A stretch of DNA of 64,000 nucleotides from Campylobacterota bacterium (GCA_040752835.1 JBFMGG010000007.1:186001-250000); one strand, 5' to 3'. Shown: positions 1-8,361, counted from the stretch's first letter. Numbers and translations are program-made. The notes: generated by a model from the sequence alone, not told the origin.

Positions 1-1
1 T

Positions 2-214
2 CAGGAAAAAGGGCTGATCTGGAAGATGTGGACCGAAAACCGCGAGACCGGCGAAGCGGGGGGAATTTACCTGTTTGAAGATGCCTCTTCCGCGACGGCG
101 TATCTTGCGATGCACACCGCGCGTCTGGAAAGCTTCGGGGTTCAGGGGATCCGCTCGAAGCTGTTCAACGTGAACGTCCCGCTCTCCCGCATTACCAAAG
201 CCCCTTTGAGCTAA
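2..214 (+). CDS. YdhR-like monooxygenase-fold protein, C-terminal part
   Basis: The frame is open from base 2 and the 5' end lies outside the window; 70 residues remain. The fragment (EKGLIWKMW, then GGIYLFED and AYLAMHTARLESFGV) matches the C-terminal half of the small YdhR / dimeric ferredoxin-like monooxygenase family. The family uses a dimeric alpha-beta barrel, and its true substrate is mostly unknown. The stop codon overlaps by four bases the stop of the convergent c-di-GMP gene. The assignment rests on the family-like motif order only, because the N-terminal half cannot be seen. Confidence 0.72.
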   Translation, partial: QEKGLIWKMWTENRETGEAGGIYLFEDASSATAYLAMHTARLESFGVQGIRSKLFNVNVPLSRITKAPLS

Positions 215-1914
215 CCCTCCATGGATGGGGCGGGCTCTGCGAAATAATACCCCTGCATCGCATCGATGGGCAGCGTCTGAAGGTAGCGGCAGATCGGTTC
301 GGAACTGACGAATTCGGCCACGGTTTCGACGCCGAGTTTGGACGCGAAATCGAGGATGGTATCGAGGATGATCTTCGAGGTACGGTTTGTATCCACGTCG
401 CGGATGATCGAACCGTCGATTTTGACGTAGTCGATGTCGAGCCGGCTGATGTAGGCAAAATTCGAATACCCCGCTCCGAAATCGTCAAGGGCGATTTTGA
501 CCCCGTATTTTTTGACTTCGGTGATAAAGGCGTTCACAACGTCGTAGTTTTCGATCCCCTCGGATTCGAGAATTTCGAAAATCAGCTGCGGAGCATTGGT
601 ACAGTTACGCACTTTGTCGATGATGTAGGAATACATTGACGGGTTGTGGATGTCTTCGATGGAGAGGTTGATCGAACAGATTTTTCCCGGATTTTGCCGG
701 AGCGCTTCGAATACCTTGTCGATCATGATCCGTGTGACGTGGTAATAAAGTTTGACTTTTTTCGAAATGTCCAGAAAATGATACGGCGTGACGACCGAGC
801 CGTCTTCCTCCACGATCCGTACCAGTGCTTCGTATTTTTCGATTTCGAGCGTTCGGGCGTTGACGATGGGTTGATAGTAGGGGACGATACGGTCTTCTTC
901 GATCGCTTCGCGCAGCCGTTTGATCCAGCGGATATTTTTTTCGTAATCTTTTTTGATGTGCAAGGACGGGTCGTAGACGATGTAATTGCGTCGTCTTTTT
1001 TTGGCCAGCTTGAGCGCCATCCCCGCACGCAGCAGTACGCTTTGGCGCGTGTCGGTCAAATCGTTCGAACACGCTATCCCCACCGTTGCGTTGAGATTCA
1101 TGCCGTGATCTTGGATGTGAAAGTTGCTTTGGGCAATCTGCTCGACCACATAACCGGCGAACGCTTCGATCTCTTCGCGTGAGGGAGGGGCCGTGATAAG
1201 GAGCGCGTATTCGTCCACGGGGAGTTTGTAAAGGACGCTGCCGTTCATCTGCTTGGAGAGCTCGCCGAGCAGTTCGGCTACGCTTTCGAGGAGTTCGTCA
1301 CCGATCTCGTGGCCGTAGAAACTGTTGATTTCACCGAAACGGTCGATGTTCAAAACGACGATCGCGTAGGGTTGTTCGAGATTTTCGGTGTCGTGTATCA
1401 GTTTGGTTCGATTGGGGAGACGGGTGAGGGAGTCGTAAAAAAGACGGTAGGTGAGTTCGCGGGTCCGATTTTCCACGATCCCTTTCAAATCTTCGGTGTA
1501 CCGCTGCAATTCGGCTTTTGAATCGGAAAGTTCTTTGTTGAGTTCATGCAGATGCGTCAGGTCCCGGATGCTGACCACGATGGTGCGGATTGTTCCGTGA
1601 TCGTCGTACAAAGCCTGGACGTTTTTCGAAATATGGACGGTAGAGCCGTCTTTGCGTTTAAAGATCGTTTCCTGATCGCTGCAATGCCCGTGTGCGTTGA
1701 TACTGTCAATGCAGCTGCTGAGGATGTCGAGATTTTCCAGATGTTCCGTGACGGATGAACCGACCAGTTCTTCGGCCTCGAATCCGAGCAGTTTGCAAAA
1801 TGCGGGATTGGCATACCGGATGATGAGGTTGGTATCGAGCGTAAACATCCCATCGGGCATGTGCTTGAGTATGTCGTGAACGTGAACCCGATCGGCAGGA
1901 AAAGGGTTTTGCAT
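211..1914 (-). CDS. PAS-GGDEF-EAL protein, probable c-di-GMP phosphodiesterase
   Basis: This 567-residue cytoplasmic signalling protein has a PAS sensor at about residues 11-125, a short coiled linker, a GGDEF domain at about 155-320 and an EAL domain at about 330-560. The GGDEF active-site loop reads LPVDEY at 231-236 instead of GGDEF, so diguanylate cyclase activity is unlikely, though the domain may still bind GTP as a regulator. The EAL domain looks catalytically complete: EALVR at 362-366, DDFGAGYS at 477-484, VKIDGS at about 497-502, a VAEF glutamate and the QGYYFAEP end. The expected activity is hydrolysis of c-di-GMP to pGpG, tuned by the PAS domain. I see no membrane segment. A TATAAT element lies about 30 bases upstream of the ATG. 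Confidence 0.95.
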   Translation of the reverse strand: MQNPFPADRVHVHDILKHMPDGMFTLDTNLIIRYANPAFCKLLGFEAEELVGSSVTEHLENLDILSSCIDSINAHGHCSDQETIFKRKDGSTVHISKNVQALYDDHGTIRTIVVSIRDLTHLHELNKELSDSKAELQRYTEDLKGIVENRTRELTYRLFYDSLTRLPNRTKLIHDTENLEQPYAIVVLNIDRFGEINSFYGHEIGDELLESVAELLGELSKQMNGSVLYKLPVDEYALLITAPPSREEIEAFAGYVVEQIAQSNFHIQDHGMNLNATVGIACSNDLTDTRQSVLLRAGMALKLAKKRRRNYIVYDPSLHIKKDYEKNIRWIKRLREAIEEDRIVPYYQPIVNARTLEIEKYEALVRIVEEDGSVVTPYHFLDISKKVKLYYHVTRIMIDKVFEALRQNPGKICSINLSIEDIHNPSMYSYIIDKVRNCTNAPQLIFEILESEGIENYDVVNAFITEVKKYGVKIALDDFGAGYSNFAYISRLDIDYVKIDGSIIRDVDTNRTSKIILDTILDFASKLGVETVAEFVSSEPICRYLQTLPIDAMQGYYFAEPAPSMEG

Positions 1915-1943
1915 TAATTATCCTTATGGATTGCTAAGCGGTC

Positions 1944-1949
1944 ATTATA
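1944..1949 (-). promoter_or_regulatory. -10 element for the PAS-GGDEF-EAL gene
   Basis: Read on the minus strand this is TATAATGACC, about 30 bases before the ATG at 1914. No good -35 box is visible, which is usual for the main sigma factor in this phylum. Confidence 0.5.
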
Positions 1950-2051
1950 ATTCAGTGTTGCTTGAAAGTTTCATTAAGCAAACGGTTTGAATGTTGTTTT
2001 AATAATAAAAAATAACTTTTCGCATCGTAGGGATATTGTCTCTTTTTAGTG

Positions 2052-2057
2052 TAAAAT
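2052..2057 (+). promoter_or_regulatory. -10 element (TAAAAT) for the glycine-zipper protein gene
   Basis: The sequence GTGTAAAATTTT lies in an AT-rich stretch 34 bases before the ATG at 2091, with an AAGGA ribosome-binding site between. It is a plausible main promoter by motif only. Confidence 0.35.
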
Positions 2058-2090
2058 TTTCGTAAAATTACGCAATATAAGGATTACAGT

Positions 2091-2435
2091 ATGAAAAAAA
2101 ACCGTATAACCGCCATTTTCGGGATCACGGCCCTGCTGCTGGGCATTCAGGCCAATGCTGCCCAGATCGACGGTTCGGCCGTACTCGGGAGCGCGATCGG
2201 AGCCGCTGCGGGATCGGCCGTAGGCTCTGCGGTCGGCGGTAAAGACGGTGCGGTCATCGGCGGCGGGATCGGCGGTGCGGTCGGTGCGGCGGCGGGAAGC
2301 GGCAAATCGTCGGTACAACCCTCCGCCCAGGTGCGGGTAGGATCGTCGGCGATTGCGGCGGACGACGATCGCGGACATCGCGATCACGGCCTGCACAAGG
2401 GACATTACAAACACAAACATAAACACAAGCATTGA
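2091..2435 (+). CDS. Exported glycine-zipper protein with His/Lys-rich tail
   Basis: This 114-residue protein has a signal peptide (about residues 1-24, ending QANAA). Next comes a run of Gly/Ala repeats at about 30-80 (GSAIGAAAGSAVGSAVGG, then IGGGIGGAVGAAAGSG) typical of glycine-zipper membrane-associated segments. The C-terminus is polar and ends in a strongly basic tail of alternating His and Lys (HKGHYKHKHKHKH). Glycine-zipper proteins usually sit in the outer membrane or its inner face. The His-rich tail could bind metal ions or nucleic acid, but that is inference. The preceding AAGGA fixes the start. I do not recognise a named family. Confidence 0.8.
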   Translation: MKKNRITAIFGITALLLGIQANAAQIDGSAVLGSAIGAAAGSAVGSAVGGKDGAVIGGGIGGAVGAAAGSGKSSVQPSAQVRVGSSAIAADDDRGHRDHGLHKGHYKHKHKHKH

Positions 2436-2465
2436 TCCCCGGGGCTTGCAAACAGGAAAAAAACG

Positions 2466-3479
2466 GTGAAAGCAGGTAGGCAAGTGCGTAGATATCCTTG
2501 GTGGTTATGGTGCATTCCGATGGTTGCGGTGTCGCTGTACGGGGAGTCTTATGAACCCGGACGGGGTGTCAGTCTCAGCGATTCGCTCAATGTCGGCGGC
2601 TATTTTTCCACCGAATTCGAATCGAGCGCGAGCCGCGACCGCTTTACGCTGGATGATGTCGCGGTGATGGCGTACGGGGATCTTACCCCCGCGTTTTCAT
2701 ATCTTGCGGAACTCGAAGCAGTAGGCTTTTACCAAAAAGATTTTACCGACGGCAGCGAGAGCGGTGATCGCAAGTTTCACATCGAACGCCTCTACGGTGA
2801 CGTATGGGTAAACGACGCTTTTAACGTCCGTTTCGGAAAACAGATCACCCCCATCGGATACTGGAACCGCGAACCGATCAACGTTTTGCGCGACACGACG
2901 TCCAACCCCCTCTACAGCAAACTGCTGTTTCCGAAATTTTTGACGGGGATGGATATTAACGGATACGTTCCGGGGGTTGAAAACCTCAATTACCATCTCT
3001 TCGGTCAGAGCACCCATGACATGGACGAAGAATACATCAATATCCCCAATACCCATTTTTACGGTCTGGCCTTGGAAAAAGAGTTTTCCTGGGAATGGAA
3101 CGGGGGCGGAAGCGTCGGGGAATACATTGCAGCGGCGAGCGGCGAGCGGACCCGATTCCTCCAGGGGAATCTGAAATACGAAAACGAAGAGTGCGTCGTT
3201 ACCGTCGAAGCGATCGCGGCACGCACCGCATACCGTATCGGCGGAGACGATGACACCTATGCGGGGTATTTTCAGGGGCTTTACCGGTTCACGCCGCAAC
3301 ACGCCGCAGTCGCCCGATACGAGTATTACGACCGGCGCCACGACGATTACCGTGACCATATCGGGATTGTCGGATACAGCTATCGTCCGATCTATCCGGT
3401 TTCGCTCAAAGGGGAGTACCAGTGGCACTCCCAAAACGATGAAAACCGGTTTTTATTTTCGTTTGCGGTGTTGTTCTGA
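2466..3479 (+). CDS. Outer-membrane porin-like beta-barrel protein
   Basis: This 337-residue protein starts at a GTG preceded by AGGAAA. A signal peptide covers about residues 1-26. The rest alternates short amphipathic strands and ends in phenylalanine (SFAVLF), as outer-membrane barrels do. Segments such as NAFNVRFGKQITPIGYWNREP resemble the phosphate-selective porin O/P type found in many Proteobacteria. Its stop codon overlaps the ATG of the next gene, a small binding protein, and that gene overlaps an HD-GYP sensor. The three are therefore very probably one operon, and this barrel may let the sensed ligand into the periplasm. The ligand is unknown. Confidence 0.8.
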   Translation: MKAGRQVRRYPWWLWCIPMVAVSLYGESYEPGRGVSLSDSLNVGGYFSTEFESSASRDRFTLDDVAVMAYGDLTPAFSYLAELEAVGFYQKDFTDGSESGDRKFHIERLYGDVWVNDAFNVRFGKQITPIGYWNREPINVLRDTTSNPLYSKLLFPKFLTGMDINGYVPGVENLNYHLFGQSTHDMDEEYINIPNTHFYGLALEKEFSWEWNGGGSVGEYIAAASGERTRFLQGNLKYENEECVVTVEAIAARTAYRIGGDDDTYAGYFQGLYRFTPQHAAVARYEYYDRRHDDYRDHIGIVGYSYRPIYPVSLKGEYQWHSQNDENRFLFSFAVLF

Positions 3480-3880
3480 TGAAAGGGATCGTGGTCGCGG
3501 CTTGCCTGGTTTGCATGTTGAACGGGGCGGAATACGTGGTGGTCGTTTCGAAAAAATCCTCTATCGGTACGCTGAGCGTTTCGCAGATCCGCGACGTATT
3601 CTTGCAGAAGCGCCGAAGTCTCGGCGAACAAAAAACGATCCCCGTCAACGTACTGGGGCACGACGAGGTGCGCGGCGCTTTCGAGTCGAGAGTGCTCGGG
3701 ATGGATCGCAACCGTCTGAACGCCTATTGGGTCAAGCAGCATTTCCAGGGGGTCACTCCTCCCCTGACGCAGCCTTCTTTCGAATCGGTCAAAGCGTTTG
3801 TCGAGAATGTCGAAGGCGCGATCGGTTATCTGCCCGGATCGATGGTGGATGCCAAAGTAAAGGCCGTGTATGAGTTTTAA
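3479..3880 (+). CDS. Mini PstS-like periplasmic substrate-binding protein
   Basis: This is a 133-residue exported protein with a signal peptide at about residues 1-17. It carries one lobe-like PBP domain (VVVVSKKSSIGTLS, QIRDVFLQKRRSL, NAYWVKQHFQG, GAIGYLPGSMVD) of the phosphate-binding PstS-like superfamily. It is about half the length of a classical two-lobe binding protein. No ABC permease or ATPase is nearby; it lies between a porin and a membrane HD-GYP protein, overlapping the latter by 11 bases. The context suggests ligand sensing rather than import, with the protein presenting a ligand to the sensor's periplasmic domain. That role is inferred. Confidence 0.82.
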   Translation: MKGIVVAACLVCMLNGAEYVVVVSKKSSIGTLSVSQIRDVFLQKRRSLGEQKTIPVNVLGHDEVRGAFESRVLGMDRNRLNAYWVKQHFQGVTPPLTQPSFESVKAFVENVEGAIGYLPGSMVDAKVKAVYEF

Positions 3881-5384
3881 AATCAAAACGATCCTCTTTT
3901 TTCTCGGCGTCAGCCTTGTCCCCTACATCGCTACGATGTTTTTGCTCGGGAACTCTTTTCGGGAGGAACAGTACAACGCGGTGACGGCGGAAATGAATAC
4001 CCAGCTGCGTTTGACGGTTGAACGGATCGATCAGCATCTTGCAACTTTGCAAAAAGATATGGCCTTTATCGCCAAATCCGATTTGATGAACGACATGTAC
4101 ACGCTTGACCTCGACCGCCGTATCGGCAACACCCTTCTGGCGAAAAAGAACGATATGAAGCTCCAAGGGGATTTTTACGCCGTCGATCTGAAGAACCGCG
4201 TGATCGCATCGAGCGATTTCGCGATGATCGGAAAAAGCGCCGGAGCGCCTCTCTTTTATTCCGTACCCATCACGTCGGCGTTTACGGGAGAACAAATCGG
4301 GTGGCTGAGGGTGGATTACCGGATGGAAAATTTCAGCCGCTTTTTTTCGAATACTCCGCAGCGTCATTACTATCTCCGCCATCAAAACGGAAAAGTCGAC
4401 CTACGCCCCTCCGTGTTCGGCGAGTCGCTTCAGGTGGCCCGTAAACTGAGTAGCAACCCTGAACTCACGGTCGTGCTTGAAGAGGAAAAAGCGTTTGCCT
4501 ATCGGCTGCTGTACAAGTACGAACGGTGGTTTTTGTTGCTGTTGGTTCTGGGGGCCGTCTTTATCGCGATCGCGGCGTACTTTATCGCCAAGGGGCTTAT
4601 CCGTCCCGTCATCGCCCTCTCCGCAACCGCAAAGCAGATCACCCGCACCCGCGATTACACGCAACAAGTCAGCGTTGACCGCGACGATGAGATCGGACAG
4701 CTCTCCGATGCTTTCAATACGATGATCCGGGGGATGGACAGTGCGCTTGGCGAGATCACCGCGCTGAACAAAGAGATCGAAGATACCCAGCGCGAAGTCG
4801 TCTTTACGATGGGCTCGATCGGGGAAAGCCGCTCCAAGGAGACGGGAAACCATGTCCGCCGCGTTGCGGAATATTCGAAGCTGCTGGCTCTCTATTACGG
4901 ACTGGATGAAGAAGAAGCCGAAATGCTCAAGCAGGCATCCCCGATGCACGATATCGGAAAAGTGGCCATTCCCGACGCGATCTTGAACAAACCCGGACGA
5001 TTCGACGAAGAAGAACGCCGTATCATGGATACGCATGCGGAATTGGGATATGATATGCTCAAGCACTCGCAGCGTCCCCTTTTGCAGACCGCCGCGATCG
5101 TCGCTTACGAGCATCACGAAAAATGGGACGGCACCGGCTATCCCAGAGGTTTAAAAGGAGAGCAGATCCATATTTACGGTCGCATCACCGCCCTGGCGGA
5201 TGTCTTTGATGCCCTTGGAAGCGACCGCGTTTACAAAAAAGCGTGGACGGACGAAAAGATTTTCGCCCTTTTCAACGAAGAAAGAGGGAGACATTTCGAT
5301 CCCCGGCTGATCGATATCTTTTTTGCCCATCTGGATGAGTTCCTGTCGATCCGCGAACGCCTGAGGGACGTTTGCGCGGATTGA
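3870..5384 (+). CDS. Membrane sensor with HAMP and HD-GYP domains
   Basis: This 504-residue protein has a first membrane helix at about 7-26, a periplasmic sensing region to about 218, a second helix at about 220-240, HAMP at about 241-295 and an HD-GYP domain at about 314-495. HD-GYP domains hydrolyse c-di-GMP, usually to GMP. The key residues are present: an HD pair at 360-361 followed by IGK, HHEKWDGTGYP at 415-425, and a later DVFDAL. It is the last gene of the porin/binding-protein/sensor set, so the periplasmic region probably responds to the binding protein or its ligand. Its ATG lies inside the previous gene, which suggests translational coupling. Confidence 0.93.
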   Translation: MSFKIKTILFFLGVSLVPYIATMFLLGNSFREEQYNAVTAEMNTQLRLTVERIDQHLATLQKDMAFIAKSDLMNDMYTLDLDRRIGNTLLAKKNDMKLQGDFYAVDLKNRVIASSDFAMIGKSAGAPLFYSVPITSAFTGEQIGWLRVDYRMENFSRFFSNTPQRHYYLRHQNGKVDLRPSVFGESLQVARKLSSNPELTVVLEEEKAFAYRLLYKYERWFLLLLVLGAVFIAIAAYFIAKGLIRPVIALSATAKQITRTRDYTQQVSVDRDDEIGQLSDAFNTMIRGMDSALGEITALNKEIEDTQREVVFTMGSIGESRSKETGNHVRRVAEYSKLLALYYGLDEEEAEMLKQASPMHDIGKVAIPDAILNKPGRFDEEERRIMDTHAELGYDMLKHSQRPLLQTAAIVAYEHHEKWDGTGYPRGLKGEQIHIYGRITALADVFDALGSDRVYKKAWTDEKIFALFNEERGRHFDPRLIDIFFAHLDEFLSIRERLRDVCAD

Positions 5385-5407
5385 TCCCATTTTTCAAGGA
5401 GACGTAA

Positions 5408-5845
5408 ATGCTAGAAGAATTCAAAAAGTTTCTCATTACGGGGAATGTTGTCGATATGGCGGTCGGATTCATCTTCGGAGCTGCGTTTGCAACCGTCGTC
5501 AAATCGCTGGTCGCCAACGTCATCATGCCGCCCGTCGGGCTACTGATGGGCGGGGTCGATTTTTCGTCCCTTTTCATCGCGCTTGACGGGAAGGAATACG
5601 CTTCGCTCGCCGCGCTCGATGCGGCGGGAGCTCCGGCGATCAAAGTGGGGGTGTTTCTCAACGACGTGATTTCGTTCACGATTCTGGGATTTGTGATGTT
5701 TATGATGGTCAAAGCGTACAACCGGCTCAAAGCGGCCGAACCCGCTGCGGAACAGGCTGCACCGACCAGCAAAACGTGCCGAGAATGCGGCATGGAAATC
5801 CCTGCCGCCGCAAAAAGCTGTCCGTATTGCCGGACTCCCCAGTAA
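5408..5845 (+). CDS. mscL: Large-conductance mechanosensitive channel with C-terminal zinc ribbon
   Basis: MscL opens under membrane tension to release solutes during osmotic downshock. The 145-residue protein begins with the family signature (EEFKKFLITGNVVDMAVGF), then the pore helix, a periplasmic loop and a second helix at about 80-100. In place of the usual end of the cytoplasmic helical bundle, the last 23 residues form a small zinc ribbon: CRECG at about 122-126 and CPYC at about 138-141. The ribosome-binding site is AAGGAG before the ATG. The ribbon suggests a metal- or redox-dependent control or docking surface, which is inferred. Confidence 0.97.
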   Translation: MLEEFKKFLITGNVVDMAVGFIFGAAFATVVKSLVANVIMPPVGLLMGGVDFSSLFIALDGKEYASLAALDAAGAPAIKVGVFLNDVISFTILGFVMFMMVKAYNRLKAAEPAAEQAAPTSKTCRECGMEIPAAAKSCPYCRTPQ

Positions 5846-5851
5846 CGGGGG

Positions 5852-6418
5852 TCAGATACTCGTGTCGAGAAGATTGCCGCCCAGTGCGGCGATTCTCTCG
5901 TCGATGAGGGCGAGGGTTCGCTCCTGCGTTTGGTAGGAGATATCGGGCAGTTTCCCTCCCCACATCGCCTCGGCTTCCTCGAAACCGCGGATCACTCCTT
6001 CGCGTCCGGCTTTTAGCCGTTCAAGGTCCTCTCCCGCTCCCGATATAACGAAATCGGCTACCCGTTCAGAGGTTTGCTTGATGCCGAAAAATCCGTCTTC
6101 GGAGACCAGTGCGGCCGCTTCTTCGGGTGTCATGTCGGCAATCGGCTTGCCATCATACCCGATCGTTTCGAAATCGATCGTTTCCAGCAGATCGCGCACT
6201 TTGTTCAAATCGAACACGCCGCTTTGCGCGCTGAAGTTGTCTGCACTGTTTTTTTGCGCTTTTTGGGTGTATTCGACCAAATACGCCTCGGTCAGTTTTT
6301 TACCGCTGATCTCACCGCTTTTGACCTTTTCTTTAAACTCTTCGCGCTTGGTTTCATCCGACGAAATCCCTTTTTGGACGTAGGGGTTCGCCGAGGGGTG
6401 TTCGGAACCGATTTTCAT
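5852..6418 (-). CDS. Campylobacterota-specific protein, sometimes labelled hydrogenase-4 component G
   Basis: This is a 188-residue soluble, acidic protein with no signal peptide. Its C-terminal part (about 145-188: REGVIRGFEEAEAMWGGKLPD, then ISYQT) matches a protein type common in Campylobacterota that databases often call hydrogenase-4 component G. Nothing here supports a hydrogenase link, since no hydrogenase genes are nearby. The middle (VFDLNKVRDLLETIDFETIGYDGKP) is predicted helical. It lies convergent to mscL with six bases between the stop codons. The function is unknown and the name should not be read as a role. Confidence 0.75.
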   Translation of the reverse strand: MKIGSEHPSANPYVQKGISSDETKREEFKEKVKSGEISGKKLTEAYLVEYTQKAQKNSADNFSAQSGVFDLNKVRDLLETIDFETIGYDGKPIADMTPEEAAALVSEDGFFGIKQTSERVADFVISGAGEDLERLKAGREGVIRGFEEAEAMWGGKLPDISYQTQERTLALIDERIAALGGNLLDTSI

Positions 6419-6457
6419 AATACGCTCCTTTGTATGGATAATATAATATCGTCCGAT

Positions 6458-7669
6458 TCATTCGTGACGTAAAGCGTCGATCGGATTGAGGCGCGCCGCT
6501 TTGCGCGCGGGGAAATATCCGAACAAAATCCCCACAAGCGCCGAAAACAAAAAAGCGACGAGGATGATGAAGGTGTTGAAAATCAGCGGCAGGTCGAAAA
6601 AGAGGCTGATTGCAACCCCCGCGCCGACGCCGAGCACGACCCCGATGATACCGCCCAGTGAAGAGAGGACGATCGCTTCGACGAGAAACTGCAGCAGTAC
6701 TTCGCGCTCCAATGCCCCGATGGCGAGGCGTATCCCGATTTCGCGGGTCCTCTCGGTGACGGAGACGAGCATGATGTTCATAATCCCGATCCCTCCCACG
6801 AGGAGGCTGATTGCCGCTACCGCTCCCAGAAGGATTGTCAGCATCTGCGTCGTCGAAGAGAGGGTCTGGACCATTTCGCGCATGTCGCGCACGTTGAAGT
6901 CGTCCTCTTCCCCCCGTTGGATACGGCGCCGCTCCTGCAGCAGAAGGGTAACCGAGCTTTTGACCGCTTCGATGGCCGATGCCGATTCGGCGGAGATCAT
7001 GATGCGTGAAATGTCCTGGTTGCCGCTGATGCGGCGCTGAAACATCCGGATCGGCACGACGACGATGTCGTCTTGGTCCATCCCGAACATTGCGGCCCCT
7101 TTGGGGTCGAGAACGCCGATCACTTCGCACGAAAAACTTTCCAGCCGGATCGATTCGCCCAGAGGGGGCTGGTTGCCGAAGAGCTCCCGCCGAACCGTCT
7201 CGCCGATGACGCAGACCGCTTTACCCCCCTGGAGTTCCGCGTCCGAAAAGGGGCGTCCCGAGGCGAAAACCCAGTCTTTGATCGTGAAATAGTCGTTGTC
7301 GCTCCCCTCGACCGTCGTGGAGTAATTCTGGTTGCCGTACACCGCATGCATCGAAATCGATCCCACCGGGGCGGCGCCGCGGATACGGTCGATTTCGTGT
7401 TTGAGGGCTTCGACGTCGTTGTGGGTGAAACGCTTGGCCGTCAGATCGCTGCTGGGAGGCCCGCGGCGTTCCTGCCCCGGGATGACGACGAGCATGTTCG
7501 TTCCCAGTTTGGAAATGCTGTTCGTGACGTAGGCGGTCGTAGCGTCGCCCAGCATCACCATCGCGATGACGGATGCCACCCCGATGACGATCCCCAGGGT
7601 GGTGAGGATCGAGCGCATGGCGCTGCGGCGGATTTCACGTAGAGCGAGTAAAAAAGCGTTCCAGATCAT
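6458..7669 (-). CDS. MacB-type ABC transporter permease
   Basis: This 403-residue FtsX/MacB-family permease has a first transmembrane helix at about 20-42 (SILTTLGIVIGVASVIAMVM). A large periplasmic domain runs to about 285, and three C-terminal helices follow. MacB proteins act as mechanotransmitters that drive an adaptor and a TolC channel to expel substrates from the periplasm. Here the permease is separate from its ATPase, which is encoded immediately upstream with a 4-base overlap. It is the last gene of the operon outer-membrane factor, adaptor, ATPase, permease. The substrate could be a macrolide-like compound, peptide or lipid and cannot be told from sequence. Confidence 0.93.
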   Translation of the reverse strand: MIWNAFLLALREIRRSAMRSILTTLGIVIGVASVIAMVMLGDATTAYVTNSISKLGTNMLVVIPGQERRGPPSSDLTAKRFTHNDVEALKHEIDRIRGAAPVGSISMHAVYGNQNYSTTVEGSDNDYFTIKDWVFASGRPFSDAELQGGKAVCVIGETVRRELFGNQPPLGESIRLESFSCEVIGVLDPKGAAMFGMDQDDIVVVPIRMFQRRISGNQDISRIMISAESASAIEAVKSSVTLLLQERRRIQRGEEDDFNVRDMREMVQTLSSTTQMLTILLGAVAAISLLVGGIGIMNIMLVSVTERTREIGIRLAIGALEREVLLQFLVEAIVLSSLGGIIGVVLGVGAGVAISLFFDLPLIFNTFIILVAFLFSALVGILFGYFPARKAARLNPIDALRHE

Positions 7670-8361
7670 GCGGTCGCTCCGTCGATAAGCCCGTCGCGGA
7701 AGCGTACGGTGCGCGAGGCGTATGCGGCCATGTCGCTTTCGTGGGTTACCATGATGATCGTGATTCCCCGTTCGCGGTTGAACGAGGCGAGGAGTTCCAT
7801 CACTTCGATGCTTTTGGCCGAATCGAGGTTTCCGGTGGGTTCGTCGGCCAGCAGGATGTGCGGATCGGTGACGATGGCCCTGGCGATGGCGACACGCTGC
7901 TGTTGACCTCCGGAGAGTTCGGCGGGGGTATGGTGGGCGACGTGTTCAAGGCCGACGCTCCGGAGCGCTTCGAGGGCTTTTTCACGGCGCGTTTCCGCGG
8001 CAAATCCGCGATAGAGGAGGGGGAGCTCGACGTTTTCGACCGCAGAGGTTTTTCCCAGCAGGTTGAACCCCTGAAAAATGAATCCGATGTAGTTGCGCCG
8101 CAGCAACGCCCTCTGATCACGCGTCAGTGCCCCCACGTCGACCCCTTCGAAAAGGTATTGTCCCTCGGTAGGGGTGTCGAGACATCCGATGATGTTCATG
8201 GCGGTTGATTTGCCCGAACCGCTGGGCCCCATAATGGCGACGAATTCTCCCCGATCGATCCGGAGGTCAACTCCTCGTAGGGCGTAGGCCGCAGCTTCCC
8301 CCTCGCCATAGGATTTCACCGCGCGCCGCAACTCGATGACCGATTGGGAGGAGGGTGCCAT
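7666..8361 (-). CDS. ABC transporter ATP-binding protein, MacB/LolD type
   Basis: This 231-residue ATPase carries Walker A GPSGSGKST at about 46-54, the LSGGQQQR signature at about 149-156, and Walker B ILLADEP at about 169-175, all intact. The sequence is of the LolD/MacB/FtsE type that pairs with FtsX-fold permeases. Its stop overlaps the start of the permease gene and its start abuts the adaptor gene stop, so the three are co-transcribed. It should hydrolyse ATP at the inner membrane to power the tripartite pump. In E. coli MacB the two domains are one chain, while here they are separate, a common arrangement in other bacteria. Confidence 0.95.
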   Translation of the reverse strand: MAPSSQSVIELRRAVKSYGEGEAAAYALRGVDLRIDRGEFVAIMGPSGSGKSTAMNIIGCLDTPTEGQYLFEGVDVGALTRDQRALLRRNYIGFIFQGFNLLGKTSAVENVELPLLYRGFAAETRREKALEALRSVGLEHVAHHTPAELSGGQQQRVAIARAIVTDPHILLADEPTGNLDSAKSIEVMELLASFNRERGITIIMVTHESDMAAYASRTVRFRDGLIDGATA

